NCBI GenBank assembly: GCA_026182355.1 | Contig: JAPFBL010000104.1 | Span: 2,535,501-2,599,500, forward strand | DNA length: 64,000 nt | Direction: 5' to 3' | From: Hermatobates lingyangjiaoensis | Taxonomy: Eukaryota; Arthropoda; Insecta; Hemiptera; Hermatobatidae | Shown: positions 45,560 through 57,775 of the stretch, one piece after another | Layout of the letters: each line of letters opens with the position of its first letter | Numbering within the stretch: the stretch's first letter is position 1 | Notes under the pieces: generated by a model | Told to the model about the DNA's origin: nothing | The model's database searches: none | What the model saw: the letters and a program-made list of their open reading frames with translations, nothing else | Translations under genes and position numbers: made by a program

Positions 45560-48500
45560 GTAAGTGGGCATGTTTATGTGTTATAGTATACAATATTATT
45601 CGGGTTTCCAATTTACTGTAAAGGATGTTTATATTGATAAGAGTGAAAGCGGATTGGAAATCAAGCAGACAATCCAACCTCATATACTGTCCTAATCTGT
45701 AATATCCTAATCCTAATACTGTCACATCCATTGTTCTTTCAAGACCAATCGTGATATGTTAGTGCTCTAGACATATCAAAGACTTCTCAAAGGGTTTCGA
45801 TGAGATTTCTAGAGTCTTTGAATGATTCAAATATGTCCTTTTGCGAACACATTGTTATTAGTGATAACTAACAGTGATTTTCTTCCAAAGAAGAGCTAGT
45901 CAGTGCAAACAGGTTATATAGGTTTTACCAATGGCGTGATGAAATTTGTTCACCACTCTGAAAACAGTTCTAGAGATATCAACATTTTCTTAGTCAAAAC
46001 AGGCTAAACATAAAAAGGTTTCAAGATTTGAAGAAGAAACGCTAGCTCCCTATCCGTATTAAACATATCTGTAACCCCAAATACTGAAGAAGACACTGAG
46101 GCTCATCAAGTCCACATTCTCGGAGCAGAAGAATAAATAAACTGGAGGTAAGTTTCATTCTTTTAAGCGTTACACTTTTCGTATAGTATTTGATTTAGTA
46201 ATAAAATTTCCCTAAGATTCGTATATTGTGTGTCTTCAACTATTTGGAGAATAAGACTTCCCAGACTTCAAACATTTTTAGAACCATTACCCTAGAATGT
46301 GATAATGGCTGCAAACATGAAATCACCTAATACCGTAGCAAAGTGTTTATCTTGAATGGACATTAGTAATGAGACCTTCAACATAAGGAGCCGGACTTCG
46401 TTGAAGTATATCAAGCCTATTAACTCATGAAGGTACAAAAAGTGTTTACATCTGAAGTCTACTGTGTAATTTAATATATGAAGAATAAAGTATCATATGA
46501 AAATACATTTTTATATGACTACTGTTTAAACTAATTTATAGTAGTTGAAAGGAATATGTGTTTCACGATATTTAAATCCAAATTTACACAAGAATTGCTC
46601 TTGTACTCCCTCGTGTAACATATATGGTTTGAGTGGTGGAAAAGCTTTTAAGGTGTAAGAAGAAGAATTATTGCATTCTATTTTAATTATACTGTGCCAG
46701 ATAACTTAAAATTATTAAATAGAACAGGTGCTTTATGAATTTAAATTTATGTTTATACAATTAATCTCTCACTTTTATGGTAATTAAATCTATGGATACA
46801 CACCTACATTTAGTCAACTTTTCTCAAACTCATATAGTTTGAATGAGGTTTTGAGGTGAATGAAGAGTTTTTATTGCATTTTATTTCAATTTAACTGTGT
46901 ATACTAAGTTACACTTGTTGAATACAAAATTGTTTTAATATCATTAAGTTGTTATTTACATATTTTTTTTTATTTTTGCCACTCATATAACCAATATATT
47001 TTTGGGTACAAACACTTTTCACGTGTATAAAAAGACGTGATTACATTATTATTTTAATTTTACTGTGTATATTTAACTACAGTTGTTAAATAGGTGTGAG
47101 TTTTATTATCTTTATGTTTAGAATTATATTACTATTTCAATTTCACTCTTTCTGATAAGGTATATGTTTTGGGGTATAACAAGGTGTGATTGCATTCATA
47201 TTTTTAGAATACTGTATATATTAAGTTTTAGTTGTTGCATAGGTGTATGCTTTTTTATCGTTATCTAGATTTAAATAACTGCTTTTATTTTAGTTTCTTG
47301 TATAACCTATATGTTTTAGGGATGGAAACGCTTTTCAGGTGACTAAAAGGTATGATTGCATTCATATTTTAATTTTACTGTGTACATTAAGTTATAATTG
47401 TTGAATAAGTATGTGTTTCATTATCTCCAAGTTTAGAGTTACATACAATTTCTATTTTATTCTATCATATAATGCTTTTGAGGTGAATGTAGAGTTGTTA
47501 TTGTATTTATTTTAATTTTCCTGTGTATATTAATGCAATATACTATATTAAGTTATAGTTGTTGAATACAACATTTTTTATTATCATTAAGTTGATATTT
47601 GCATGATATTTTTATTTTTGTCTCTCATAAAACTTGTATGTTTTGGGTTAGATAAGATTGTCCGCTGCACCAAAAGGTATGAAATGCATTCTTTAATTTT
47701 AATTTTACTGTTGTTGAAATGATTGTAGTTGTTGGATGGATATGGGTTTTATTTTCCTTAAAGTTAGAATTAAGAACTATTTTTGTTTTAGTCTCTTTTT
47801 TTTGTTATATGTTTGAGGTAGAAACGATTTTCAACTTTTAAAGAGGTGGGATTAGAAATGTTTCTTTAATTGTTTTCTGTAAATTAAATTGTATCTGTTG
47901 TATAAGTAAATGTTTTATGATATTTAAATTTATTGTTGGGTATCTAATCTTGTTCTACTCTCACATGTAACGCATATGCTGTGGAGTAGAGAAGTATTCG
48001 AGCCTATAAATAGGTATAGCTTCATACCTCTTCTTGCAGTATTTCTTGTTACTTTCATGGATTATACATAGAAATGACGTGTTCTCATCTAGTTACAGTG
48101 TGTTGCCTCTGTTTTGTTTGTATTTAGTGAAACACCTTTATTTCCTAATTCTTTTATTTTTTGCTCGTTAACTTATTGATAGTTATTGTAACATGTAAAT
48201 TGATTCATGTAGGTCAGTTGGTGAGGGGGGAGGGCCCTGGGCCTTGGGTGGCTACCAGTCGTGGTCCACAGGTGGTGGATAGCATAATGCCCTGTACGAC
48301 CCGATCATTATCCCGAATTGCCAATAAAGGGTTCCAAACCAATCCCTCCAGTCCAGTTTTAATAGCATATATGTTTAAATATCTGTAAATGTAACTCAGT
48401 TTTTAATACACGGACTTCTAATAGTATGCATCTACTTTTTTCATTAAAATCTCTTGTCTAATTTAATTTTGCTTTAGATATCATATTTATCTGAAGGTCT

Positions 48501-48906
48501 CACATCTTTCAAGGGATGCCATATTATTTTATAAAGGACGTTATAAATCTTTTAAGGGCATGTTATAACTAATTTTTACAAGGTAAAACATATAAAAATA
48601 AATATTAAACTATTGAATATTATAAATATTGAAATAATAAATATATTTTAAAATAAAAAAATAATAAAACAAAAAATTATATGAGTTCTTCAGAATCCTG
48701 AACCTATATAAAACGATTATGAGAAAAGGTCTGATCATATATTATTGTATGATTGTGGTATATTCGTCTCTAATAAATGTACTTCGAAAATAGTTCACCT
48801 TTCAAAATTTGTTATAAGTAAAATTTGATCACTACGAATTTGTATGGTACATATGATGCGTGTATCTTGTATAGAATGGTAATATTTCAGCTGTAAAAAA
48901 ATACGT

Positions 48907-51900
48907 GTGTTAGCATTGCTTGTTACCACGCTACGGTCCAGAATCTTTGATGGATCAAGTTGATATTTTACACAAAATTGGGCCTCATAAAGACGAAGAT
49001 CCCTATTGTTTGGGAAGAATTATGCATGATGGGAAAGTCACTTTTTTTGCCAAAAACCGTTTTTTTTTAAAACATTTATTTCTCCTAAACTGATAACCCT
49101 AGAGTTTTGAAATTTTGACATTATCTTTGAGGTTTCAAATGCAACAAACGAAAAATATATTCAGAATTTTAAAACAACAGAAAATATTTTTTTTCAATAA
49201 AATGTAAAAATTTTGACATATAATTCAATCTCAAACCTTGTGAGAGCGATACAAGCCATACTGTTTGACGGACAAGAATAAAACTATGCCTATAAATAGA
49301 TCATTATATGCAGAATGAGTTGAGATATTTTTTTCTAAAATTACATTCCCTAAAGGGGCGTTACAGTACGATTTGTGTTTTCAGAAAATGTTTTTTTGAC
49401 GCTAAACGGCTCGTTAAAAAATAATGAAAATTTGACCAAAAATGGAACAAAAAATTAGCAATTCATAAAAAAAAATCATGAAGTTTCAATTACGGGAAAG
49501 AGCAATAACGACATAAAAACTCTTTGTTTATCCTAGACTAAGAGATCACCTGCTATACTTGTAGAATTTGTTGTATTTTTACTTTACTATAAGTAAAGTA
49601 TAGTGAGCGTGAAAAAATTCGATCTCGAGATTTTGACGGAATTACATGTTTTGAGGTCCCAGAAGTCGTTTTATGAAGTTTTTACGATGATGTCTGTGTG
49701 TGTGTGGGTGGGTGGGTGGGTGGGTGGGTGAGTGTGTTAGCATTGCTTGTTACCACGCTACGGTCCAGAATCTTTGATGGATCAAGTTGATATTTTACAC
49801 AAAAATGGGCCTCATAAAGACGAAGATCCCTATTGTTTGGGAAGAATTATGCATGATGGGAAAGTCACTTTTTTTGCCAAAAACCGTTTTTTTTAAAACA
49901 TTTATTTCTCCTAAACTGATAACCCTAGAGTTTTGAAATTTTGACATTATCTTTGAGGTTTCAAATGCAACAAACGAAAAATATATTGAGAATTTTAAAA
50001 CAACAGGAAATATTTTTTTTTCAATAAAACGTAAAAATATTGACATATAATTCAATCTCAAACCTTGTGAGAGCGATACAAGCCATACTGTTTGACGGAC
50101 AAGAATGAAACTATGCCTATAAATAGAACATTATGTGGAAAATAAGTTGAAATATTTTTTTCTAAAATTACATTCGCTAAAGGGGCGTTACAGTACGATT
50201 TGTGTTTTCAGAAAATGTTTTTTTGACGCTAAACGGCTCGTTAAAAAATAATGAAAATTTGACCCAAAATGGAACAAAAAATTAGCAATTCATAAAAAAA
50301 AAATCATGAAGTTTCAATTACGGGAAAGAGCAATAACGATATAAAAACTCTTTGTTTATCCTAGACTAAGAGATCACCTGCTATACTTGTCGAATTTTTT
50401 GTATTTTTATACATTGTTTACATTGACTTAGAAATTTTTTGAGCGAATCCACTGAGATAAAATTGATGTTTCTAATGGAAAAATGAAAATATATTATTGA
50501 CTTATAAGAGATGTAAGAGGAATAATATTGTGCAGGTAAATGATAACACTCAATAAAAAAAAAATCGTATATATGTTATTTGGCAAAGGGGAAGGAAAAT
50601 TATCTTATTAAATACTAAGAAGCCATAAAATTCCCAGTATAATAATTCTGTTAAAAACCAAAAATGTAAAAGATAATTCAAAATATACATCTTTCGTTTA
50701 GAGATTAATAACTGTAATTATCGTACATCTTTAATTAACAAATCACCTTAAAACAACATTTTCTTCGCTGTTTAAGATATTTTTCAGAGAAAAAAAGGGT
50801 ATTTTACTGTTTCAAATTTGAAAATTTTACATTCATATTCAATGTAGAAAGATGTCAAGTAAACGATGTAAGAAATCTACTGGCTATTTGAACAATAGCC
50901 ATGTTCTCTTGTAGGATAATATTTCGTTTCAAGAAATGTTCACATTGGTTTTTCAAAAATGTTATTACTGCTGTAGTTATACTAATGAAATTATTTGCAA
51001 ATAATAAATTATTTGTGATGTACAAAAATAAGCTTATAAATTGATATGTCCTTCAATCACTATCTGTACTACCTCACGAATGCAATGCTAATAATTATAT
51101 CTCATTTAGATATTTATGTTATGCTTAAATAAGACGTTATGTTTTATATACTGAAGAAATTTGACATTGAGTTACTTATAGTAAAGTAGAGTGTAGGCCA
51201 CTCCAGATTTTTTACATTGTTTACATTGACTTAGAAATTTTTTGAGCGAATCCACTGAGATAAAATTGATGTTTCTAATGGAAAAATGAAAATATTATTG
51301 ACTTATAAGAGATGTAAGATCAATAATATTGTGCAGGTAAATGATAACACTCATTAAAAAAAAATTTGTATATATGTTATTTGACAAAGGGGAAGGAAAA
51401 TGATCTTATTAAATACTAAGAAGCCATAAAATTCCCAGTATAATAATTCTGTTAAAAACCAAAAATGTAAAAGATAATTCAAAATATAAATCTTTCGTTT
51501 AGAGATTAATAACTGTAATTATCGTACATCTTTAATTAACAAATCACCTTAAAACAACATTTTCTTCGCTGTTAAAGATGTTTTTCAGAGAAAAAAAGGG
51601 TATTTTACTGTTTCAAATTTGAAAATTTTACATTCATATTCAATGTAGAAAGATGTCAAGTAAACGATGTAAGAAATCTACTGGCTATTTGAACAATAGC
51701 CATGTTCTCTTGTAGGATAATATTTCGTTTCAAGAAATGTTCACATTGGTTTTTCAAAAATGTTATTACTGCTGTAGTTATACTAATGAAATTATTTGCA
51801 AATAATAAATTATTTGTGATGTACAAAAATAAGCTTATAAATTGATATGTCCTTCAATCACTATCTGTACTACCTCACGAATGCAATGCTAATAATTATA

Positions 51901-52817
51901 TCCCATTTAGATATTTATGTTATGCTTAAATAAGACGTTATGTTTTATATACTGAAGAAATTTGACATTGAGTTACTTATAGTAAAGTAGAGTGTAGGCC
52001 ACTCCAGATTTTTTACATTGTTTACATTGACTTAGAAATTTTTTGAGCGAATCCACTGAGATAAAATTGATGTTTCTAATGGAAAAATGAAAATATTATT
52101 GACTTATAAGAGATGTAAGATCAATAATATTGTGCAGGTAAATGATAACACTCATTAAAAAAAAATTTGTATATATGTTATTTGATAAAGGGGAAGGAAA
52201 ATGATCTTATTAAATACTAAGAAGCCATAAAATTCCCAGTATAATAATTCTGTTAAAAACCAAAAATGTAAAAGATAATTCAAAATATAAATCTTTCGTT
52301 TAGAGATTAATAACTGTAATTATCGTACATCTTTAATTAACAAATCACCTTAAAACAACATTTTCTTCGCTGTTAAAGATGTTTTTCAGAGAAAAAAAGG
52401 GTATTTTACTGTTTCAAATTTGAAAATTTTACATTAATATTCAATGTAGAAGGATGTCAAGTAAACAATGTAAGAAATCTACTGGATATTTGAACAATAG
52501 CCATGTTCTCTTGTAGGATAATATTTCGTTTCAAGAAATGTTCATATTGGTTTTTCAAAAATGTTATTACTGCTGTAGTTATACTAATGAAATTATTTGC
52601 AAATAATAAATTATTTTTGATGTACAAAAATAAGCTTACAAATTGATATGTCCTTCAATCACTATCTGTACTACCTCACGAATGCAATGCTAATAATTAT
52701 ATCCCATTTAGATATTTATGTTATGCTTAAATGATACGTTATGTTTTATATACTCAAGAAATTTGACATTGAGTTACTTATAGTAAAGTAGAGTGTAGGC
52801 CACTCCAGATTTTTTTA
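48907..52817 (+). repeat. A2-B3 array of the interspersed repeat
   Basis: A units: 48907-49733 and 49734-50407 (period 827). B units: 50408-51210, 51211-52011 and 52012-52817 (about 803 bp each), every B ending GTAGGCCACTCCAGAT. CTTTACTATAAGT near 49590 and its complement ACTTATAGTAAAG near each B end form short inverted termini. No protein is encoded. Open frames here (for example 49795-50061 minus) are by-products. Confidence 0.9.
49690..49735. repeat. (TG)n / (GGTG)n simple repeat
   Basis: GTGTGTGTGTGGGTGGGTGG at the junction of the two A units; the counterpart near 61880-61920 differs in length. Confidence 0.9.
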
Positions 52818-53279
52818 TTCATGGCATTGATAAATTTTTAGGATTATAAATTAAGTAGCCAGTATATCAGGAGCTATGTGTTTGATTCTTACGGAAACTT
52901 AAGTGCAGCCAGAACTAGGAACTAGGATTTTTTCCTCTCCAGATCGCAATCTCTCATTCCAATAACTGGGTAAAAGACTCAAGTTTGGTTTTATTTCCGC
53001 CTAACCTCCTCTGCCTTGATATATATAATTCAGGTAACTGTATTCTGAGATAGCTCCTTTGTAGCAGTTTCTTTATTATTTATTAGGAATTAAGGTACTG
53101 TTGGCTTTAACCGATGAGAATGGTTCTGAGTCCTACAAGATATTGTTGATGACCCATGGTTAGAAGATGACCCATCCGAAATGCAGATGCTGGATGTCAA
53201 TAGAAATTTTACATAATTTAAAAAAATATCTATACTTATGTTTTGTGCCACTAACCGCTATGTTTTGGTTTAATTTTAG

Positions 53280-53426
53280 GAATTCCTGACTCTAGTCATC
53301 ACTGGTCTTGACATAATGAGAATGTACAAAACAAAAATTGACCGTTGCACGGCAGTTTTGGAGAGTTATTCAAGAAACTTGGATAAAACTGTATTCAACA
53401 CCTTCCCTACCGTAGCTATAATCAAT
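53280..53426 (+). CDS. candidate internal coding exon, product unknown
   Basis: TTTAATTTTAG precedes and GTAAGTTAC follows exactly 147 bases (49 codons, phase 0 on both sides). The frame reads EFLTLVITGLDIMRMYKTKI, DRCTAVLESYSRNLDKTVFN and TFPTVAIIN without a stop; the other two frames have stops. I do not recognise the family. A short acidic frame upstream (VDDPWLEDDPSEMQMLD, about 53143-53195) could belong to the same gene. It may be an exon of a plus-strand gene or a relic. Confidence 0.4.
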
Positions 53427-54794
53427 GTAAGTTACCAATTTCGTCTCATGTATTATCTATTTAGATGATTCGATATTTTTATTTTCTGTTGTTTTAGTTC
53501 ATTTAAAAATTTGAATGTTACTTTTTGCCTTCCTTGACCTGTGAATGTTACAAGAATTCCTTGACCTGTGTCTTAAAACGTTGTAGTTCTCCAAACCCTC
53601 TAAAATAACAATTCAAATATTTTTAATAGGAAACTTTTAAACCTGGTACTCTTGTACCTATAAAATCATTACGAGTATCCCAAGGTACGAGTATTCATAA
53701 ATTATTTCATAGTGGGTTGCCACTCATCGATAGTCGATTATCCAGTTATAGTTCTCTTAAACACTCGAATGTGATGAAAAACAGAATAACCTCATGGGAC
53801 TTCTTCTTACGATAAATGAACATGTAGAAACCGTGATACAAAGTGACCAGTTAGTAATTTTCATTCAGTTTATCACCACTATGTCTGTAAATGCAAATTG
53901 AATACTTGAGGTCTAAAAACTCACTGATTTCTTTTTTTGTAGTTACCACTATTTTTTTCGATTATATAACAAATTTGCAATCCTCGTTATAGCACAATAT
54001 TATTTATTGCTTCAGGTACTATGCAGCAATTGTCTTATTTAGTGTAATATTTCCACTATTAATATTCGAAATTCATATATTTTATACTACGGAAAATATT
54101 ACATACCAGTAATTGGGAGATAGATTACCATCTGAACGGGAGAAAAAACTCACAATTACTAACTTCTGACTGATGAAAGCAAAGTTTTCTGTCAACTCAA
54201 ACTAATAAGTCAACCACATAATGCATCGTCAAGTGAAACCATACTGGATGTTACAGTCTGAATTAAACTAGACTTATTATTTTAAACTAAACTTACTTAG
54301 TTTATTTTAATGTAGACCTCGTATAAACGTACCATCAAACTCAGTGGTAAACGTATTTACATTTCAATTCAAATTATATTCAGTTCAACTCATTTACACC
54401 GCCTTGCTAATTACTTGTTTTACTTTAATTTAGCTATTAATATTTTGTCAATTATATAAACAAAATGTTATAGTATTATATATATAAGGAAAATTAAAAG
54501 TTCCAACTGGACTAATAATTGAATAACGAAAAGAGAAAAACATAAATATATTAGTGAGTCTTGTATGCTTATGTTTATTGTTGTATAACATGGTTATCGG
54601 TTTATTGTTGTATATATATTGCTAATATATCTATTAAAATATATACTTTTTAAAAACTACTAAATTTTTTTAAAAACTACTATTTTTCTATGTTTGCTTG
54701 ATAACGAGACATAGACTGCAGTAGTGATATGCTTCAGTGCCATAAATGGGCTTCATCAAAATTTCTTAAAGTGACGAATCTAACGTGTGCAATC

Positions 54795-55010
54795 AGTTAT
54801 TATGTGGTATTTACTCATTGTAGGGTAAAAAGTTAATAAAATGGTCTCCACATATAAAAATTTAATGGTATAAACAAGGCGTTTCGAACACGTAGTGTTC
54901 TTCCTATGTATATTGTTCTCCCACATATAAAATTTTTATAATATGTGGGTAAAATTTATAAAATTTTTATATGTGGAGATCATTTTATTAACTTTTTACC
55001 CTACAGTGAC
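54795..55010. mobile_element. family E foldback, second copy
   Basis: GTAGGGTAAAAAGTTAATAA and TTATTAACTTTTTACCCTAC are inverted termini. The minus strand at 54908-54879 reads GAAGAACACTACGTGTTCGA followed by AACGC, the same hairpin as at 36480. ATATAAAATTTTTATA segments form extra inner pairing. Confidence 0.75.
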
Positions 55011-55315
55011 GAATCTATTGTGTCGAGGGACTATTTATAGTATTTGAACTCTGAAACATTCATTGAAACTTTGATTATGGGAATTGTCATGAATAGCAAC
55101 TGGTAGTGTACAATCCTGACTGACCGAGGACCTGTGATGTTTCATGTGCAAGTTTACATAGTGGTTATACATTGCAGTTGTAAATATGCATTCTATGCGG
55201 GCTTAACAACCAGTAGTAGTCTGTGTATATATAGTTGAGCGTAGGCCACTCCAGATTTTTAAAATTTTTTTTTATTATTGTTACAATTCCTAAATGTCTG
55301 ATAATTTGGAAAACT

Positions 55316-55546
55316 TTAATTTTGAATTGATAGTGTCGTATTTGTGCCTTTAGATAGAGCTTCTTTCTTTTTAAATATTTTAACTGGAATAGTAACATCC
55401 ACTGTTTTGGTTATAAGACACTTGTACACTTGTAAAAGTTTTTCTTCGTTTAATATTAAACTGTCTACTTTTGTCTTATTGTCTAGGAAAACTTTTTTTC
55501 ATTTTGAATTTTTTATAGTAAATGTGGACTGTAATTCTATTTTAGG
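55316..55546 (-). pseudogene. decayed coding-like segment, family unknown
   Basis: One minus frame runs YKPKIELQSTFTIKNSK, an in-frame TGA (at about 55498-55496), then KKVFLDNKTKVDSLILNEEK, LLQVYKCLITKTVDVTIPVK and IFKKKEALSKGTNTTLSIQN, stop. Amino-acid use (TVDVTIPVK, mixed charge) looks more protein-like than nearby chance frames. It lies between a repeat end (55257) and the duplication boundary (55651). Its origin could be a transposon; I cannot name it. Confidence 0.3.
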
Positions 55547-57748
55547 TTTATAGCATGGGAAAAAGAACTATCAATAATCGTTTTTTTAGCTTTATAAAAT
55601 TTGACATCCTTCGATAGTGTTTTGAAAAGTAAAATCTTAAATTTACTTATAAGTTTATTAATTCGACTGGATATTTCAAACAATTATAACTTCAAATAGT
55701 AAGTACGATTTCTATTTCAACTATTCCTCCGTTATGACATCTACTTAAATTGTTTAATATTAATGTTATGTGAAAATAATTAGTTAATTATTAACAATTG
55801 CTTACAATGAATATGGCGGCTTACATTTTGAACTACGATTCTTTTTGTTTAATATATTTTATATCTTTTGCTAAAATAACATTTTGTGGATTAAACATGA
55901 CGTTACAAAAAATTCAAAATGCTAATTAATGTATTATTTATGCAGTATTGTTATGTACTTTATTAAGAGTACATATTTGTCACAGAATATTGACATATGA
56001 ATTAAGACTTCTTTTAATTAGAAATATTTATAAATTGAGAAACTATAACTTAATTACTTCAAAATTGTTTACTTAATTGATTGATTTTTTCTAATTAATG
56101 TAATTTAAACAGTAACTGAAAGTTACTGAAAACAGTAAATGAAGAAATAATATTTGTTTTCAACGCATTGAAAAGTATAATGAAATACTTCTTATAATTT
56201 AGTAGATTAATTAAACAAAATATCTTTGATTTATATCCTCTTAAAGATTTACATATTTATACTTAATAAACAAAAAGTATTAAGCTTTGTGCATCGCATA
56301 CAGAAACCTTATTATGACTATTTCATTAATCAAAGATTTATTGTAAATTAAAGTAAGTACATTAACTATGTTATTGGTAAGTACTGAATTTTTTACTACA
56401 ATTATATTTAAAATAAGATAATGGGTATTGATACGAGAATAATGTTCATCATTGTTTTGTAATTATAATATTAATTAGGTTTTTACAATTTTATATTGAC
56501 CGTAATAATATATCTGTCAGTTATTGATTAATTTATTACATTTTTTTGCTATTTCTTTATTTTTGAAAGAAACATTTGATCCTATCTAGGTAAACTGTTA
56601 TAATTCACGACTTGAATCTTAATAATTAAATTAATTTATGATGGAAAAGTATACATAGATAAAGTAAAGTTTACTAAGTCCTCTCCATATTTTTAACAGC
56701 TTTAATTATTGATTACACTTCCATCACAACTATTAAAATGCTTCCATTCCATTGCATTAGAATAAAGAAAGTGAAATGTGAATTCAAGGCTACTGCATTA
56801 CAGCTTATTTGAAGGTTTAAAGATCCCTCTAATGGTTTGAAGACTTGTAATTTAAAAATCAAGAATTCAAATATTTTCCAAAATATACGACTATTTTTAC
56901 ATTTTCTTTATAATTTGAATAATGAAGACAGCCATTTCAATAATCAATTGATTAAATTCTTATTTTTGAGTTTGATAATTGTTTACCTACAGTAGTATTG
57001 ACTCTAGACTACTCCAGTTCTTTTATGTTGTATACAAATTATATTTTGTACAATATTTCTGTTTGCAGTCAGTCAATTGGCTAAATAATTCTATAGCATA
57101 ATCCTTTATAATAATTAGTCAAAAAATTACTCTTCTACATGTGCGTATTATTAATTACATTACAAATCATTCAAATAAATTTGAAACATGTCAAATATTT
57201 CTAAAAGTTGTATAAATTGTGATTTTGTTAATTATAACAAATGTACATTATTATAATTTTTTATAAAGAAAAAACTATTTTTTAGTTTTTGTGAACTGAT
57301 TTATGTTTTAATTGTATTACTTTAACCTATACCTATTATAATATTTTCTTTATTTTGTTGTCATTGTATATGAATAAATATTTCTTTTATTTAGATTATT
57401 TATTCATGCAAATAACTTGATAAATACATGTTTGTGCATACGGGTAACTCATTTGATGATGTTGGTAGTATATTATATATTGCATTTAAAAGTTAATTGT
57501 CAATTTTTTACATTGTCACATATATATTTTTTTTAATCATTTTGAGGTTATGGTGGAACATGTAACTAGTTAAACAATTACAATAGGTTCTACCTACCCT
57601 CATTACAGACTGATTGATAATTAGTATGTATTGTCTTAAGAAAGTAATAGAATTCTTTGATTATGGCCAGTCACAAATATGACTTATCGAGAGTTCACAT
57701 TATTTTAAATCACCGTTGTGTTGGTATTAATTGTATGTTGTGTTGCAG

Positions 57749-57775
57749 GTGCAGACGAAAGGATACCTGTACCAG
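57749..57775 (+). other. 27-bp microexon candidate (copy 2)
   Basis: Exact counterpart of 45533-45559 within the second duplicate, including both splice signals. Confidence 0.25.

Larger units (their letters stand above)
43415..51829 (+). repeat. large direct duplication, copy 1 (at least 8.4 kb)
   Basis: Homology with copy 2 begins abruptly at AAGTTTATTAATTCGACTGG (43415 and 55651) and continues to the end of the window. The segment is AT-rich and non-coding, apart from the A/B repeat array at its right end and a few splice-like sites. Confidence 0.97.
52818..55650. other. spacer between the two duplicates
   Basis: Not duplicated within the window. It holds the exon candidate at 53280-53426, a family E foldback (54795-55010), the last 40 bases of a B repeat (55218-55257) and a decayed minus-strand coding-like stretch (55316-55546). 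Confidence 0.7.

Noticed and set aside
48161..48388. 75-residue frame with a hydrophobic start resembling a signal peptide
   Set aside because: Frame is broken in the duplicate at 60373-60590 by small deletions, no homology is seen, and the hydrophobic part is TA-rich DNA in translation.
49795..50061. 88-residue minus-strand frame, repeated near 62052-62273
   Set aside because: It lies entirely inside the non-coding A repeat, and the related copy at 11667-11864 has a different, broken frame.
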